The notes: generated from the sequence alone by a model not told the origin. Shown: positions 25,275-32,494, counted from the first letter of the stretch. The stretch: DNA of 50,823 nucleotides from Paenibacillus vini (GCF_018403325.1 NZ_BOSL01000026.1:1-50823), one strand, 5' to 3'. Program-made: numbers and translations.

Positions 25275-26189
25275 TTGAGCATAAAAGATGTAATGTCTGT
25301 AAGCGGAGGCAAGGACTCTGCTGCTATGTGGATACTTGCGGTAAAGGAAATGGGCAAGGACGTGCTTCCTGTTTTCTGCGATACCGGCAATGAGCATCCA
25401 ATGACTTATGAGTATGTAGATTATCTCGAAACTAAGTTGGGGCCGGTTATGAGAATTAAAGCTGATTTCTCTGAACGGATCGCTAATAAGCGCCAATACA
25501 TCTTGGAACATTGGGAAGTTGACGGCGTACCTGTTGAGTTTATTAACAAAGCTGCTGAATTAATGGTTCCGACAGGAAACCCATTTCTGGACTTATGCAT
25601 CTGGAAAGGTAGATTTCCTAGCACTAAAGCCAGATTCTGCACTCAATTCTTAAAGATTATACCGACTATGGAACAAGTGTATATGCCTCTCTTGGAAGAA
25701 GGCAATCAAGTTATCAGTTGGCAGGGAGTAAGGGCAGCCGAATCCGCAGCCCGAGCAAAGTTACCGGAGAGAGAAGATACACCAGAGGGATACAGCATAT
25801 ACAGGCCGTTATTGAAATGGTCGGCACGTGATGTGTTTGATATGCACCGTAAACACAGAATTGAACCCAATCCACTATACAAGCTTGGAATGGGGCGAGT
25901 AGGTTGCATGCCTTGTATCAACGCCAACAAAGCGGAACTATTCGAAATTCAGAGACGTTTCCCGGAAGAAGTGAAGCGCATAGCAGAGTGGGAAAACATT
26001 GTTTCTCAAGTTGCTAAGCGGCAAAGAGCAACATTCTTCCCAGATCGTGAAGGAAGCGGAATGACTGATATTCATGAGTGGGTTGAGTGGTCAAAGACAT
26101 CTTATGGCGGTGGACAATACGACCTTCTGAAAATGATTGAACAAGAGGAATTTCCACAGTGCAGTAGTGTTTACGGGCTTTGCGAGTGA
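25275..26189 (+). CDS. PAPS-reductase-like PP-loop protein
   Basis: This 304-residue protein of the PAPS reductase / DndC superfamily activates substrates with ATP at its PP-loop, SGGKDS (10-15). Cysteines at 122 (FCTQFLK), 211 and 214 (GCMPC) and 296/303 (CSSVYGLC) could hold an iron-sulfur cluster. DndC inserts sulfur in the DNA backbone, whereas CysH relatives reduce PAPS; sequence alone does not decide. No dndDE genes are nearby, but dcm follows at once, so nucleic-acid modification is my preferred guess. The start is TTG 25275 behind GAGGGTGA. Confidence 0.8.
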   Translation: MSIKDVMSVSGGKDSAAMWILAVKEMGKDVLPVFCDTGNEHPMTYEYVDYLETKLGPVMRIKADFSERIANKRQYILEHWEVDGVPVEFINKAAELMVPTGNPFLDLCIWKGRFPSTKARFCTQFLKIIPTMEQVYMPLLEEGNQVISWQGVRAAESAARAKLPEREDTPEGYSIYRPLLKWSARDVFDMHRKHRIEPNPLYKLGMGRVGCMPCINANKAELFEIQRRFPEEVKRIAEWENIVSQVAKRQRATFFPDREGSGMTDIHEWVEWSKTSYGGGQYDLLKMIEQEEFPQCSSVYGLCE

Positions 26190-26207
26190 CGAAGGAGGTA
26201 GAGCGCA

Positions 26208-26990
26208 TTGAGAAAGCTCAGCTTATTCTCCGGGATCGGTGGAATTGACTTAGCAGCTCATTGGGTCGGTATGGAGACCGTGGCTTTCTGTGAAAGAGAG
26301 CCATTTCCGCAGAAGGTTCTTAAAAAGCACTGGCCCAATGTACCAATATACGACGATGTATGTACATTAACAGCCGAAAAGCTAAAGGAGGATGGAATCA
26401 TTGGACCAGGCAGAGCAATTGGAATTATTTCCGCCGGATATCCTTGCCAGCCTTACAGTCTTGCCGGGGAGCGAAAAGGCTCGGAAGATGACCGCGCACT
26501 CTGGCCAGAAGTTAAGCGCCTACTTGAAGATATCCGACCCCGTTGGTTTGTTGGTGAAAATGTTGCTGGACACATCACTATGGGCCTCGATGACGTGCTT
26601 TCTGACTTGGACGACATCGGGTACACCTCACAACCGGTTGTTATTCCAGCTACAGCCATCGGAGCCTTACACCGCAGAGACAGGGTATTTGTTCTTTCCC
26701 ACTCCTACGGCGAGCGATTATCGTGGCGGAAGATCGCCGGAAGCAGCGAAAAGATGCGGAAGAGGGGCGAACAACAATTTCAGGGATTATTGCAGACAGG
26801 TTTATGGACTCAAGTATCCGCCTCCGACTTTAGTGGAGAAAGCTATGGGATTTCCAGAAGGATGGACGGACATCGAGTGAAAGCATTGGGTAACGCAGTA
26901 TTTCCGGCGCAAATCTACCCAGTAATGGCGTTTATCAAGGCGATAGACGACATGATGCACAAGGCCGAAGGCCATCAATCGACTGAATAA
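26208..26990 (+). CDS. dcm: DNA (cytosine-5-)-methyltransferase
   Basis: This compact 260-residue C5-methyltransferase transfers methyl from AdoMet to cytosine. Seen in order: motif I LFSGIGGIDL (6-15), catalytic Cys80 in GYPCQPYS, ENV (117-119), motif VIII-like HRRDRV (155-160), a short target-recognition stretch (about 165-215), and motif IX/X RVKALGNAVFP (223-233). The start is TTG 26208 behind AAGGAGGT. It presumably shields phage DNA from restriction. Bases 26401-26880 also encode a second protein in another frame. The terminal motif IX falls exactly where that nested frame ends. Confidence 0.9.
   Translation: MRKLSLFSGIGGIDLAAHWVGMETVAFCEREPFPQKVLKKHWPNVPIYDDVCTLTAEKLKEDGIIGPGRAIGIISAGYPCQPYSLAGERKGSEDDRALWPEVKRLLEDIRPRWFVGENVAGHITMGLDDVLSDLDDIGYTSQPVVIPATAIGALHRRDRVFVLSHSYGERLSWRKIAGSSEKMRKRGEQQFQGLLQTGLWTQVSASDFSGESYGISRRMDGHRVKALGNAVFPAQIYPVMAFIKAIDDMMHKAEGHQSTE
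26401..26880 (+). CDS. Nested gene inside dcm (+1 frame), conserved phage protein with TPTASD and MGFPEGWTD motifs
   Basis: A 159-codon frame lies wholly inside dcm. A strong Shine-Dalgarno, AAAGGAGG (26384-26391), sits within dcm, nine bases before TTG 26401; an ATG at 26392 touches the site and is less likely. The product shows LFPPDILASLTVLPGSEKA, SGQKLSAYLK, TCFLTWTTSGTPHNRLLFQL, FPTPTASDYRGGRSPEA and a C-terminal MGFPEGWTDIE. From memory, proteins with this motif series occur in many phages, usually unnamed or called methyltransferase-associated. There is no catalytic methyltransferase motif of its own. The function is unknown. I cannot exclude a database artefact of misread dcm genes, but the Shine-Dalgarno and start favour real translation. 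Confidence 0.65.
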   Translation: MDQAEQLELFPPDILASLTVLPGSEKARKMTAHSGQKLSAYLKISDPVGLLVKMLLDTSLWASMTCFLTWTTSGTPHNRLLFQLQPSEPYTAETGYLFFPTPTASDYRGGRSPEAAKRCGRGANNNFRDYCRQVYGLKYPPPTLVEKAMGFPEGWTDIE

Positions 26991-27009
26991 GCTTAGGGCA
27001 AAGCCCGGA

Positions 27010-27020
27010 GGCCGTATAAG
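27010..27020 (-). repeat. Intergenic CTTATACGGC element, inverted copy
   Basis: GGCCGTATAAG on the plus strand is CTTATACGGCC on the minus strand, the core of the element seen at 25193 and 29677. It lies between the dcm stop and the next gene. Confidence 0.5.
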
Positions 27021-27048
27021 ACAATTTTAGAGGGGAGAAGTAAAAGGG

Positions 27049-27486
27049 ATGAAAGAACGAATGACTGAAAGATTGACTGAAAAACGAATAGTCGAAATCA
27101 CGAATGCGGCCATTGATGCGCCAAGTCATTTATTCAAAATCAAAGGTCGGGAATGGTGTATTGATTTACTCGGAGAAATCGAATTGCTTAACCAGCAGCT
27201 TACCGAGAAGGACGCAACCATAAAGAAGTTGCAAGACATGTCTCAACGTTGGGAAAAAGCTTTTACCAATGCAGATAAGCAATACCTGAAGAAAGAGAAA
27301 GAAGTAGCAGAGTTAAGAAAGATGATTGAATGGCGCGATGAACGCTTTAAAAACGCAAACGAGCAGTGCGACAGACTACGTAAAGCACTAGAAGAAATAG
27401 CTAGAATAGAATCTCACATCAACATCACAACAATCAGGATGCAGGAAATTGCAAAGTCTGCTTTAGGGGAAGGTGATAAGGAATGA
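27049..27486 (+). CDS. Coiled-coil phage protein
   Basis: This 145-residue protein is charged and mostly a long coiled coil (about 45-125). It overlaps the next gene by four bases (ATGA). Similar helical proteins are common in variable phage regions. No function is recognised. Confidence 0.65.
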   Translation: MKERMTERLTEKRIVEITNAAIDAPSHLFKIKGREWCIDLLGEIELLNQQLTEKDATIKKLQDMSQRWEKAFTNADKQYLKKEKEVAELRKMIEWRDERFKNANEQCDRLRKALEEIARIESHINITTIRMQEIAKSALGEGDKE

Positions 27487-27758
27487 ACTATTACATTCTT
27501 AGTCTTAAGTGGTCAGCAGGAAAAGGCGAATATGTTTGGTGGCGTCCAGATAACAGCGGATACACCAATAACTTAAATCAGGCAGGGATATACAGCGAGG
27601 AAATGATAAAGGCAAAACCGCTTTACTACAAAAACACCTCAACTTATCCGGTTCCTGTTGAAACAGTAGAAAAGATGATCATTAACAGGGTTGTTCCTAC
27701 GCTCGATGGCAATTGGAGTTTGATGGGGATTGATATCGGTACGTTGCAACACTATTAG
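27483..27758 (+). CDS. Small phage protein
   Basis: This 91-residue protein (MNYYILSLKWSAGKGEYVWW ...) is rich in aromatic residues and probably a small beta-fold. It begins like several uncharacterised phage proteins, but I cannot name the family. Confidence 0.6.
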   Translation: MNYYILSLKWSAGKGEYVWWRPDNSGYTNNLNQAGIYSEEMIKAKPLYYKNTSTYPVPVETVEKMIINRVVPTLDGNWSLMGIDIGTLQHY

Positions 27759-27960
27759 CCCCTATACGGCTATAGAAGTGTAGACACAAAGAGAGAAAAG
27801 GTGGTGCTTGCTGTGATTTGTGATTATTGTAGCCAACCAAAGAATACAGAGGAAATTTACGGGGACTTGCAAATCTGCAAAGACTGCAAAGCTAACGAGG
27901 AAGAAGTTGCGGCAATAGCTGAGAGCATTGAAGGGTAAACCATTATACCCCTTACGGCCT
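27759..27960 (+). repeat. Two degenerate copies of the TATACGGC element
   Basis: CCTATACGGC occurs at about 27761-27770, and TTATACCCCTTACGGCC at about 27943-27959, flanking the small zinc-finger gene at 27813. They resemble the element at 25193 but diverge in the core. Confidence 0.35.
27813..27938 (+). CDS. Very small zinc-finger protein
   Basis: A 41-residue frame (GTG start, AAAGGTGG upstream) carries CDYC and CKDC 17 residues apart, a complete minimal zinc ribbon, then an acidic tail. It is too short for routine gene calls but well spaced between neighbours. Confidence 0.6.
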   Translation: MICDYCSQPKNTEEIYGDLQICKDCKANEEEVAAIAESIEG

Positions 27961-27995
27961 CCATACCGGGGGCCTAAGGTTAGGGAGGGGAAGGT

Positions 27996-28406
27996 ATGAG
28001 AGAGTATAAGTTTCGCGGTAAGCGAGTAGATAACGGGGAATGGGTATGCGGCAACCTTGTTACGTATTTCAATAAGCCGTCAATACAAGACTATGCGCAG
28101 TCTAATGGCGAGATATTTGCAGTCGATCCCGAAACAGTAGGTCAATACACAGGCCTAAAGGATCGTAACGGAAAGGATATCTATGAAGAGGATGTTTACT
28201 ATGACCCTAATAAAGAAATGAATATGGTTGTCTGCTATGACTCTATACAAGCGAGATATAAGGCGGTCCCGATTGAATTGTACAAAGCTAATGCAGGTAA
28301 CGGTGGGTGGACGGGGTACGAAGTAAAAGGTTATGCGGAAGTCATCGGCAATATTTTTGAGGACGGAGGTCTAGTGGATGACTATAAAAAATCAAAAGAC
28401 GATTGA
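27996..28406 (+). CDS. YopX-family phage protein
   Basis: This 136-residue protein has the YopX signature: YKFRGKRVDNGEWVCGNL at the start, VGQYTGLKDRNGKDIYEEDV in the middle, and VIGNIFED near the end. YopX proteins are widespread in Gram-positive phages and have no assigned biochemical role. GGGAGGGGAAGG precedes ATG 27996. It overlaps the HNH gene by 29 bases. Confidence 0.88.
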   Translation: MREYKFRGKRVDNGEWVCGNLVTYFNKPSIQDYAQSNGEIFAVDPETVGQYTGLKDRNGKDIYEEDVYYDPNKEMNMVVCYDSIQARYKAVPIELYKANAGNGGWTGYEVKGYAEVIGNIFEDGGLVDDYKKSKDD

Positions 28407-28929
28407 GTTTGTGAATACATGTGGTTGCCTTGTGGATGAAGAAAAATTAAAAGAAGCTGTGTTGTGGTATGCAAAGAAACCTGTCATGGCTAAGAAAAAG
28501 ATATTTATGCATGGCAAATATCCTGCTGTAGCCATTGGAAAGGAAAAAATCCATGTACACAGGCTGCTAATGATGTACAAGGAAGGCAGAAAGTTAGATT
28601 ACACAGAGTATGTTCACCATATAGACGAGAACAAGAAAAATGCTAATTATGAGAATCTTCAAATTGTTTACCAAAGAGATCATCAAAGTTTTCACAACAA
28701 AGGAAAGGTTTTCACCGAACAGCATCGAGAACGGATTTCTATGGCAAACCGTAGGAGACGAGGGGTGAGACATAGAAAGCGCAGGGTGATTCCTAATGAA
28801 GAATTACTAGCAATGGTCGGCAAAGGCATGTCAATTAATTCAATTGCTAAACACTTTGGAGTTGATTGGAGCACTATAAAATCTCGTTTGAACGATAACC
28901 TTGATATTCAGGAGGCCTCTAATGGATAA
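28378..28929 (+). CDS. HNH endonuclease with NUMOD-like and HTH segments
   Basis: This 183-residue protein has an HNH core (KIHVHRLLMMY ... YVHHIDENKKNANYENLQIV), then a NUMOD3-like segment (GKVFTEQHRERISMA) and a C-terminal helix-turn-helix (SINSIAKHFGVDWSTIKSRL). This order is typical of free-standing homing endonucleases, which spread themselves among related phages. It overlaps YopX at its start and the next gene at its end. Confidence 0.85.
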   Translation: MTIKNQKTIEFVNTCGCLVDEEKLKEAVLWYAKKPVMAKKKIFMHGKYPAVAIGKEKIHVHRLLMMYKEGRKLDYTEYVHHIDENKKNANYENLQIVYQRDHQSFHNKGKVFTEQHRERISMANRRRRGVRHRKRRVIPNEELLAMVGKGMSINSIAKHFGVDWSTIKSRLNDNLDIQEASNG

Positions 28930-29212
28930 AAGGCTAATTGACATTGATAAAGTCGTTGAATACATCGAAGAACGAATGAAGTCTGCGGATAATACCGAGG
29001 AATTATGGCGATTACAATGCAAGTTAGTGGACGGACATTTTGATTCCGATCCCATCCCCTTACCGACCATAAAGCCGGGAGATAAGGTGAGACACGAAAT
29101 ACACGGATACGGTACGGCTCATGGTTTAGGCAATGAGAACATATTGGTAGCTTTTAACACACTCCAACATGCATTAATCGTACCTGCGAAGGAAGTGGAG
29201 GTAGTTGAATGA
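28922..29212 (+). CDS. Hypothetical phage protein
   Basis: This 96-residue protein has a helical N-terminal half and a small beta-barrel-like second half (KPGDKVRHEIHGYGTAHG). It starts behind GGAGG within the preceding gene. The function is unknown. Confidence 0.6.
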   Translation: MDKRLIDIDKVVEYIEERMKSADNTEELWRLQCKLVDGHFDSDPIPLPTIKPGDKVRHEIHGYGTAHGLGNENILVAFNTLQHALIVPAKEVEVVE

Positions 29213-29460
29213 GTAGAGACTGGCAGCTAGACATGGAACGTTGCAAGGACTTTACATCAATGGAGAGTAAAAGCGTGTATATAAAGGCGCTGGAATACTG
29301 GCTCCAACAATACGCAGCAGAGAAAGAACGGGGAGATAAGGCAGAGGAACTGTTGAAGGACGCATTAGGATGCATGGTGATGTTCGCTGGAATAAATGAA
29401 CATACGCAAAGGATCGCCGCTGGTATGGCATCCCTTTATCCAAAGGAGGAAGAAGCATGA
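29209..29460 (+). CDS. Small hypothetical protein
   Basis: An 83-residue helical protein is coupled to both neighbours by ATGA overlaps. No family is recognised. Confidence 0.6.
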   Translation: MSRDWQLDMERCKDFTSMESKSVYIKALEYWLQQYAAEKERGDKAEELLKDALGCMVMFAGINEHTQRIAAGMASLYPKEEEA

Positions 29461-29660
29461 TACCTTGGCAGAAATACGATCCAACAGATAGAAGCATAGA
29501 AAGCCATGTGCCGCATCTTGTAACGGACGGAAAGCAAGCTTTGATAGCGGTCCATGCCAAGCGCTTAGATGGAGATGGGTACGGATGGCGTAGACAGGGA
29601 GGATATTCCTTCAACGGAGTTACTCATTGGGCACCTATTAACCTACCAGGGGAGGAATAA
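29457..29660 (+). CDS. DUF551-like small phage protein
   Basis: This 67-residue protein ends in NGVTHWAPINLPGEE, close to the VTHWMPLP ending of DUF551 proteins found in many phages. The function is unknown. It overlaps the previous gene by four bases. Confidence 0.65.
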   Translation: MIPWQKYDPTDRSIESHVPHLVTDGKQALIAVHAKRLDGDGYGWRRQGGYSFNGVTHWAPINLPGEE

Positions 29661-29676
29661 ACCCCTAAACAACCAA

Positions 29677-29710
29677 CCTTATACGGCTCGCGCGGATTCG
29701 GTCGGCCCGG
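29677..29710 (+). repeat. Intergenic CCTTATACGGCTCG element, copy 2
   Basis: CCTTATACGGCTCG (29677-29690) matches copy 1 exactly and is followed by CGCGGATTCGGTCGG, similar to the continuation there. It ends just before the methyltransferase gene at 29736. Confidence 0.6.
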
Positions 29711-29735
29711 AGAAAAAGACGAAGGAGGGAACAAG

Positions 29736-30476
29736 GTGCTTAATCAGATTATTAACGCGGACTGTTTCGATATTTTCCCAAGCATTCCAACGGGATCTAT
29801 TGACATGATCATATGTGATCCACCATATGGAACGACACAGAGCCAATGGGATGCAGTTATTCCATTCCCTCTCATGTGGAAACATTATGAACGGATTATT
29901 AAAGACAACGGGGCAATCGTACTTTTTGCCAAGGCTCCATTCGATAAGGTTTTAGCAGCCAGCAATATGAAGTTGTTTCGGTATGAATGGATTTGGGAGA
30001 AAAATAAAGCTACAGGTCATCTAAACGCCTCTCATATGCCAATGCAAGCACATGAGAACATACTTGTATTCTACAAAAATCCACCAACGTATAACCCGCA
30101 AAGTACAAGTGGGCATAAGCCGATGAACAAAGCTGTAACCAAACATACATCCGGGGTGTATGGGTCTGGACGAGAATCGGCAAACAACGCCGGGACCACT
30201 GATAGGTTACCGCGCAGCGTCCTTTATTTTCCGGTAGTCAACAACGATGATCCCGAACGAATACATCCCAACCAAAAACCTGTCGACCTGTTTGAATACT
30301 TAATTAAAACATACACAAATGAAGGTGATACAGTGCTGGATAACTGCGGAGGAAGTTGTGTTACGGCAATTGCTGCAGAACGCTGTAAACGAAATTTCAT
30401 CGTAATAGAGAAAGATAGGATATTCGCTAAAAACGGTCAGTTGAGGTTCAATAATGCGCCTGCAGTCTTGTTCTGA
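29736..30476 (+). CDS. DNA N6-adenine or N4-cytosine methyltransferase (beta class)
   Basis: This 246-residue protein has catalytic motif DPPYG (28-32), HPNQKP (178-182 region) and an AdoMet site LDNCGGSC (201-208). The AdoMet motif is usually D-x-x-x-GSGTT-like, so Gly-Ser-Cys is a degenerate form and activity may be reduced. The GTG at 29736 follows AAGGAGGG. It is probably a third phage methyltransferase guarding against host restriction. Confidence 0.85.
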   Translation: MLNQIINADCFDIFPSIPTGSIDMIICDPPYGTTQSQWDAVIPFPLMWKHYERIIKDNGAIVLFAKAPFDKVLAASNMKLFRYEWIWEKNKATGHLNASHMPMQAHENILVFYKNPPTYNPQSTSGHKPMNKAVTKHTSGVYGSGRESANNAGTTDRLPRSVLYFPVVNNDDPERIHPNQKPVDLFEYLIKTYTNEGDTVLDNCGGSCVTAIAAERCKRNFIVIEKDRIFAKNGQLRFNNAPAVLF

Positions 30477-30505
30477 ATTATAAACCAAAGGGAGAGATAA
30501 AGAGT

Positions 30506-30691
30506 ATGGCAAAGTTTAAATTTACAATTAGCACCGGATACGTTGGATCAAAACGAGAAGAAATAGTCGAGATCCCAGACGAAGAATTTGAGGGGTTGAA
30601 CGAAATCGAGAGAGAGGCCTTGATTCAGGAATCATGGGAAGATTGGCTTTGGAACGGAAACGTCGATGGTGGATGGGAAGAAATCGAATAA
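30506..30691 (+). CDS. Small acidic phage protein
   Basis: This 61-residue protein (MAKFKFTISTGYVGSKREE ... WEDWLWNG) has a beta-hairpin start and an acidic, Trp-rich end. Such proteins are common beside phage methyltransferase genes, but I cannot assign a role. Confidence 0.65.
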   Translation: MAKFKFTISTGYVGSKREEIVEIPDEEFEGLNEIEREALIQESWEDWLWNGNVDGGWEEIE

Positions 30692-30707
30692 GCGGGAGGA
30701 AACAACC

Positions 30708-30905
30708 ATGAATTGGTGGGAAGAAGAAAAGGTAAAGAACGAAACGCCGGAGCAACGAGAGGAATCCTTGAAAAGAGCACTCGAAGAAATTTGGAAACAA
30801 GGAAGAGACTATACTAAATCATCTATGGCATGGCGTATGGCCTTTAAAGCCCGGAATATACTTAAACAAGTGTATGGAGACAAGAAATATGACCGTATCA
30901 GCTAA
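30708..30905 (+). CDS. Small hypothetical protein
   Basis: A 65-residue helical protein starts at ATG 30708 behind GGGAGG. It overlaps the next gene in another frame. No family is recognised. Confidence 0.6.
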   Translation: MNWWEEEKVKNETPEQREESLKRALEEIWKQGRDYTKSSMAWRMAFKARNILKQVYGDKKYDRIS

Positions 30906-31092
30906 GACTCACTGGGTATGGACGCAAAAGGCCGAGAAAGAGAATCCACAGCGTTCAAGGGCCGGGGAAATGATATGGCCGCACTACTCCAAGGAAGCTC
31001 CGTCAGAATGGCTACAGGACGGGTTAATCATAGATAAAAGTGAATACCTGGAAGAAGGACAAGTAGAACTATTTGATTTGCTGGAGGGGTGA
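30889..31092 (+). CDS. Small hypothetical protein
   Basis: A 67-residue protein starts at ATG 30889 (GGAGAC upstream) and contains THWVWTQKAEKEN. No family is recognised. Confidence 0.55.
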   Translation: MTVSAKTHWVWTQKAEKENPQRSRAGEMIWPHYSKEAPSEWLQDGLIIDKSEYLEEGQVELFDLLEG

Positions 31093-31094
31093 AC

Positions 31095-31652
31095 ATGCGC
31101 GACCTGCTCAAAAGTTACAGGCTAACAAGATACCAGCTCCACAAGGTAAAGATAAAGGCAGACCTCAGGAAGAAAGACATTGAAAAATTGAGCGAGGAAG
31201 CACCGGAGGATGAAGATATAAAATATATGCTCCGAGAAGCAGAACAAGATTGCGAAAGAATCAACTGGTACATGTCAAATCTCAATTATGCCATAGGCTG
31301 GCTAAACCGAGGGCATGGTAGAGGCTCCAGAAGGTCGATACACAGGCGTTCAAGGGAACAGCTAGAGATCATCATGGACCCGATTAAAATGCAGTCATTC
31401 GCCAATCCTGCCGCTTGTGGAAGCCCAACAACTATTACAGACAGCGAAAGGGAAATGATTAACGAAGCGCTATATCTTCTAACACCTAGGGAACGGGAAT
31501 GCTATGAGATGAAATATTGCGGATGCTACTCAGAAAGACAGATCGCAAGCGCATTGAATATTTCTCAAGTAACGGTGCATGAATACATCGTAAAGGCCGA
31601 GAAGAAGGTAAATGAGAGCCTGAATAACAACATCTTTCTTTTGGCACTCTGA
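31095..31652 (+). CDS. Sigma-like late transcription regulator
   Basis: This 185-residue protein ends in a sigma-70 region 4-type helix-turn-helix (LTPRERECYEMKYCGCYSERQIASALNISQ ... TVHEYIVKAEK, about 130-178) behind a charged helical N-terminal half. It resembles the ArpU-type late regulators that sit at the end of early operons in Gram-positive phages. I expect it to switch on packaging and structural genes. GGAGGGG precedes ATG 31095. Confidence 0.8.
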   Translation: MRDLLKSYRLTRYQLHKVKIKADLRKKDIEKLSEEAPEDEDIKYMLREAEQDCERINWYMSNLNYAIGWLNRGHGRGSRRSIHRRSREQLEIIMDPIKMQSFANPAACGSPTTITDSEREMINEALYLLTPRERECYEMKYCGCYSERQIASALNISQVTVHEYIVKAEKKVNESLNNNIFLLAL

Positions 31653-31946
31653 AAACGGATTTTAACCCTATCACTTGCCACCTAAAGGGTAGAGAGGCAC
31701 ATAATCATGTGCAACAGTGAAGCGCTAGGACGGAGCCGGACAATGGACGAGCAGACGGACGGCGCTTCACGTATTTTAGGTAACTCTAACCTTAACATAT
31801 CGTATACTCCAAAACTGCTAATAGCGCAATGACATTAAACGCGCCTCCTTTTAGCCGTGACGACAGCGGTTAAGGTTGTGGATCGTCGGGGCTGCCGCTG
31901 CCTAAGTAAAGCGGTGTACATAAATCACGAATGGAGAGTGAAAGGG
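31653..31946. other. Structured non-coding region before the late genes
   Basis: No gene is supported here. Two hairpins stand out: GCACAT/ATGTGC (31697-31712) and a 9-bp perfect stem GTGAAGCGC/GCGCTTCAC (31717-31725 with 31762-31770) around a 36-base GGAC-rich loop. A TATACT hexamer near 31810 could be a -10 without a normal -35, fitting activator-dependent late transcription. It might instead hold a packaging site or a small RNA. Confidence 0.45.
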
Positions 31947-32216
31947 TTGAGATACCGATCAAAGCCTGTTGAGATAGAAGCGTTCCAATGGAATGGGGAA
32001 TCTGGCGAGATTGATGTACCTGAATGGTTCGCAGATTATGTGGGGACACATTGCAATCCATTTATGAAAGATAAGTTTGGGGAAGTTGTGGTGCTGCTCG
32101 AATCATCGGAAGGGATGGCAATAGTGGATCCGGGAGATTATATTATCCGTGGAGAGAATGGCGAGTTATCGTCATGCAAGCCTGATTTATTTGGAAAGAC
32201 TTATGAAATTATATAG
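31947..32216 (+). CDS. Conserved small phage protein (RSKPVEIEAFQW family)
   Basis: This 89-residue protein starts with LRYRSKPVEIEAFQW and ends with GDYIIRGENGELSSCKPDLF, a signature I know from many phages of Gram-positive and Gram-negative hosts. Its function is unknown. The TTG at 31947 begins the conserved part and has GGAG upstream; longer readings run into the hairpin region. Confidence 0.75.
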   Translation: MRYRSKPVEIEAFQWNGESGEIDVPEWFADYVGTHCNPFMKDKFGEVVVLLESSEGMAIVDPGDYIIRGENGELSSCKPDLFGKTYEII

Positions 32217-32270
32217 ACACCAATAAAACAATATATGGTATTATCGCCTTAAAACAAAGGTGGTAATAAT

Positions 32271-32483
32271 ATGGGTTGGTTCAGGCGCAAGGAAGATAAC
32301 GTGTTGAAAGATCATCCTGACTTTGTGCAGGTGAACAAAAAGGGAGCGTTGATAAACGTAACGAACGTGACGAAAGTAAACCACGAGACGATGGAGATCG
32401 AAGGCGGCAACGGAATAATAACAAAAGCGGAACCCAAGTACTGGGATAATTTCATAAAGGTATACACGAGTCGCCAACAATAG
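32271..32483 (+). CDS. Small hypothetical protein
   Basis: A 70-residue protein (MGWFRRKEDNVLKDHPDF ...) follows AAAGGTGG. It probably forms a small beta-sheet. Its stop codon lies inside a terminator hairpin. Confidence 0.6.
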   Translation: MGWFRRKEDNVLKDHPDFVQVNKKGALINVTNVTKVNHETMEIEGGNGIITKAEPKYWDNFIKVYTSRQQ

Positions 32484-32494
32484 GCGGCTTTTTT
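32469..32494 (+). terminator. Intrinsic terminator overlapping the preceding stop codon
   Basis: AGTCGCC (32469-32475) pairs with GGCGGCT (32483-32489), with one G-U pair and a 7-base loop, followed by six T. Confidence 0.75.

Noticed and set aside
26640-26880. dcm as a pseudogene with two compensating frameshifts
   Set aside because: The dcm frame is open from start to motif IX/X, and the other frame has its own Shine-Dalgarno and start and continues upstream of the supposed shift. Dual coding explains this better, though it is not proven.
31717-31770. tRNA-like structure
   Set aside because: There is a 9-bp outer stem but no T-loop or anticodon arm pattern and no CCA-proximal consensus.
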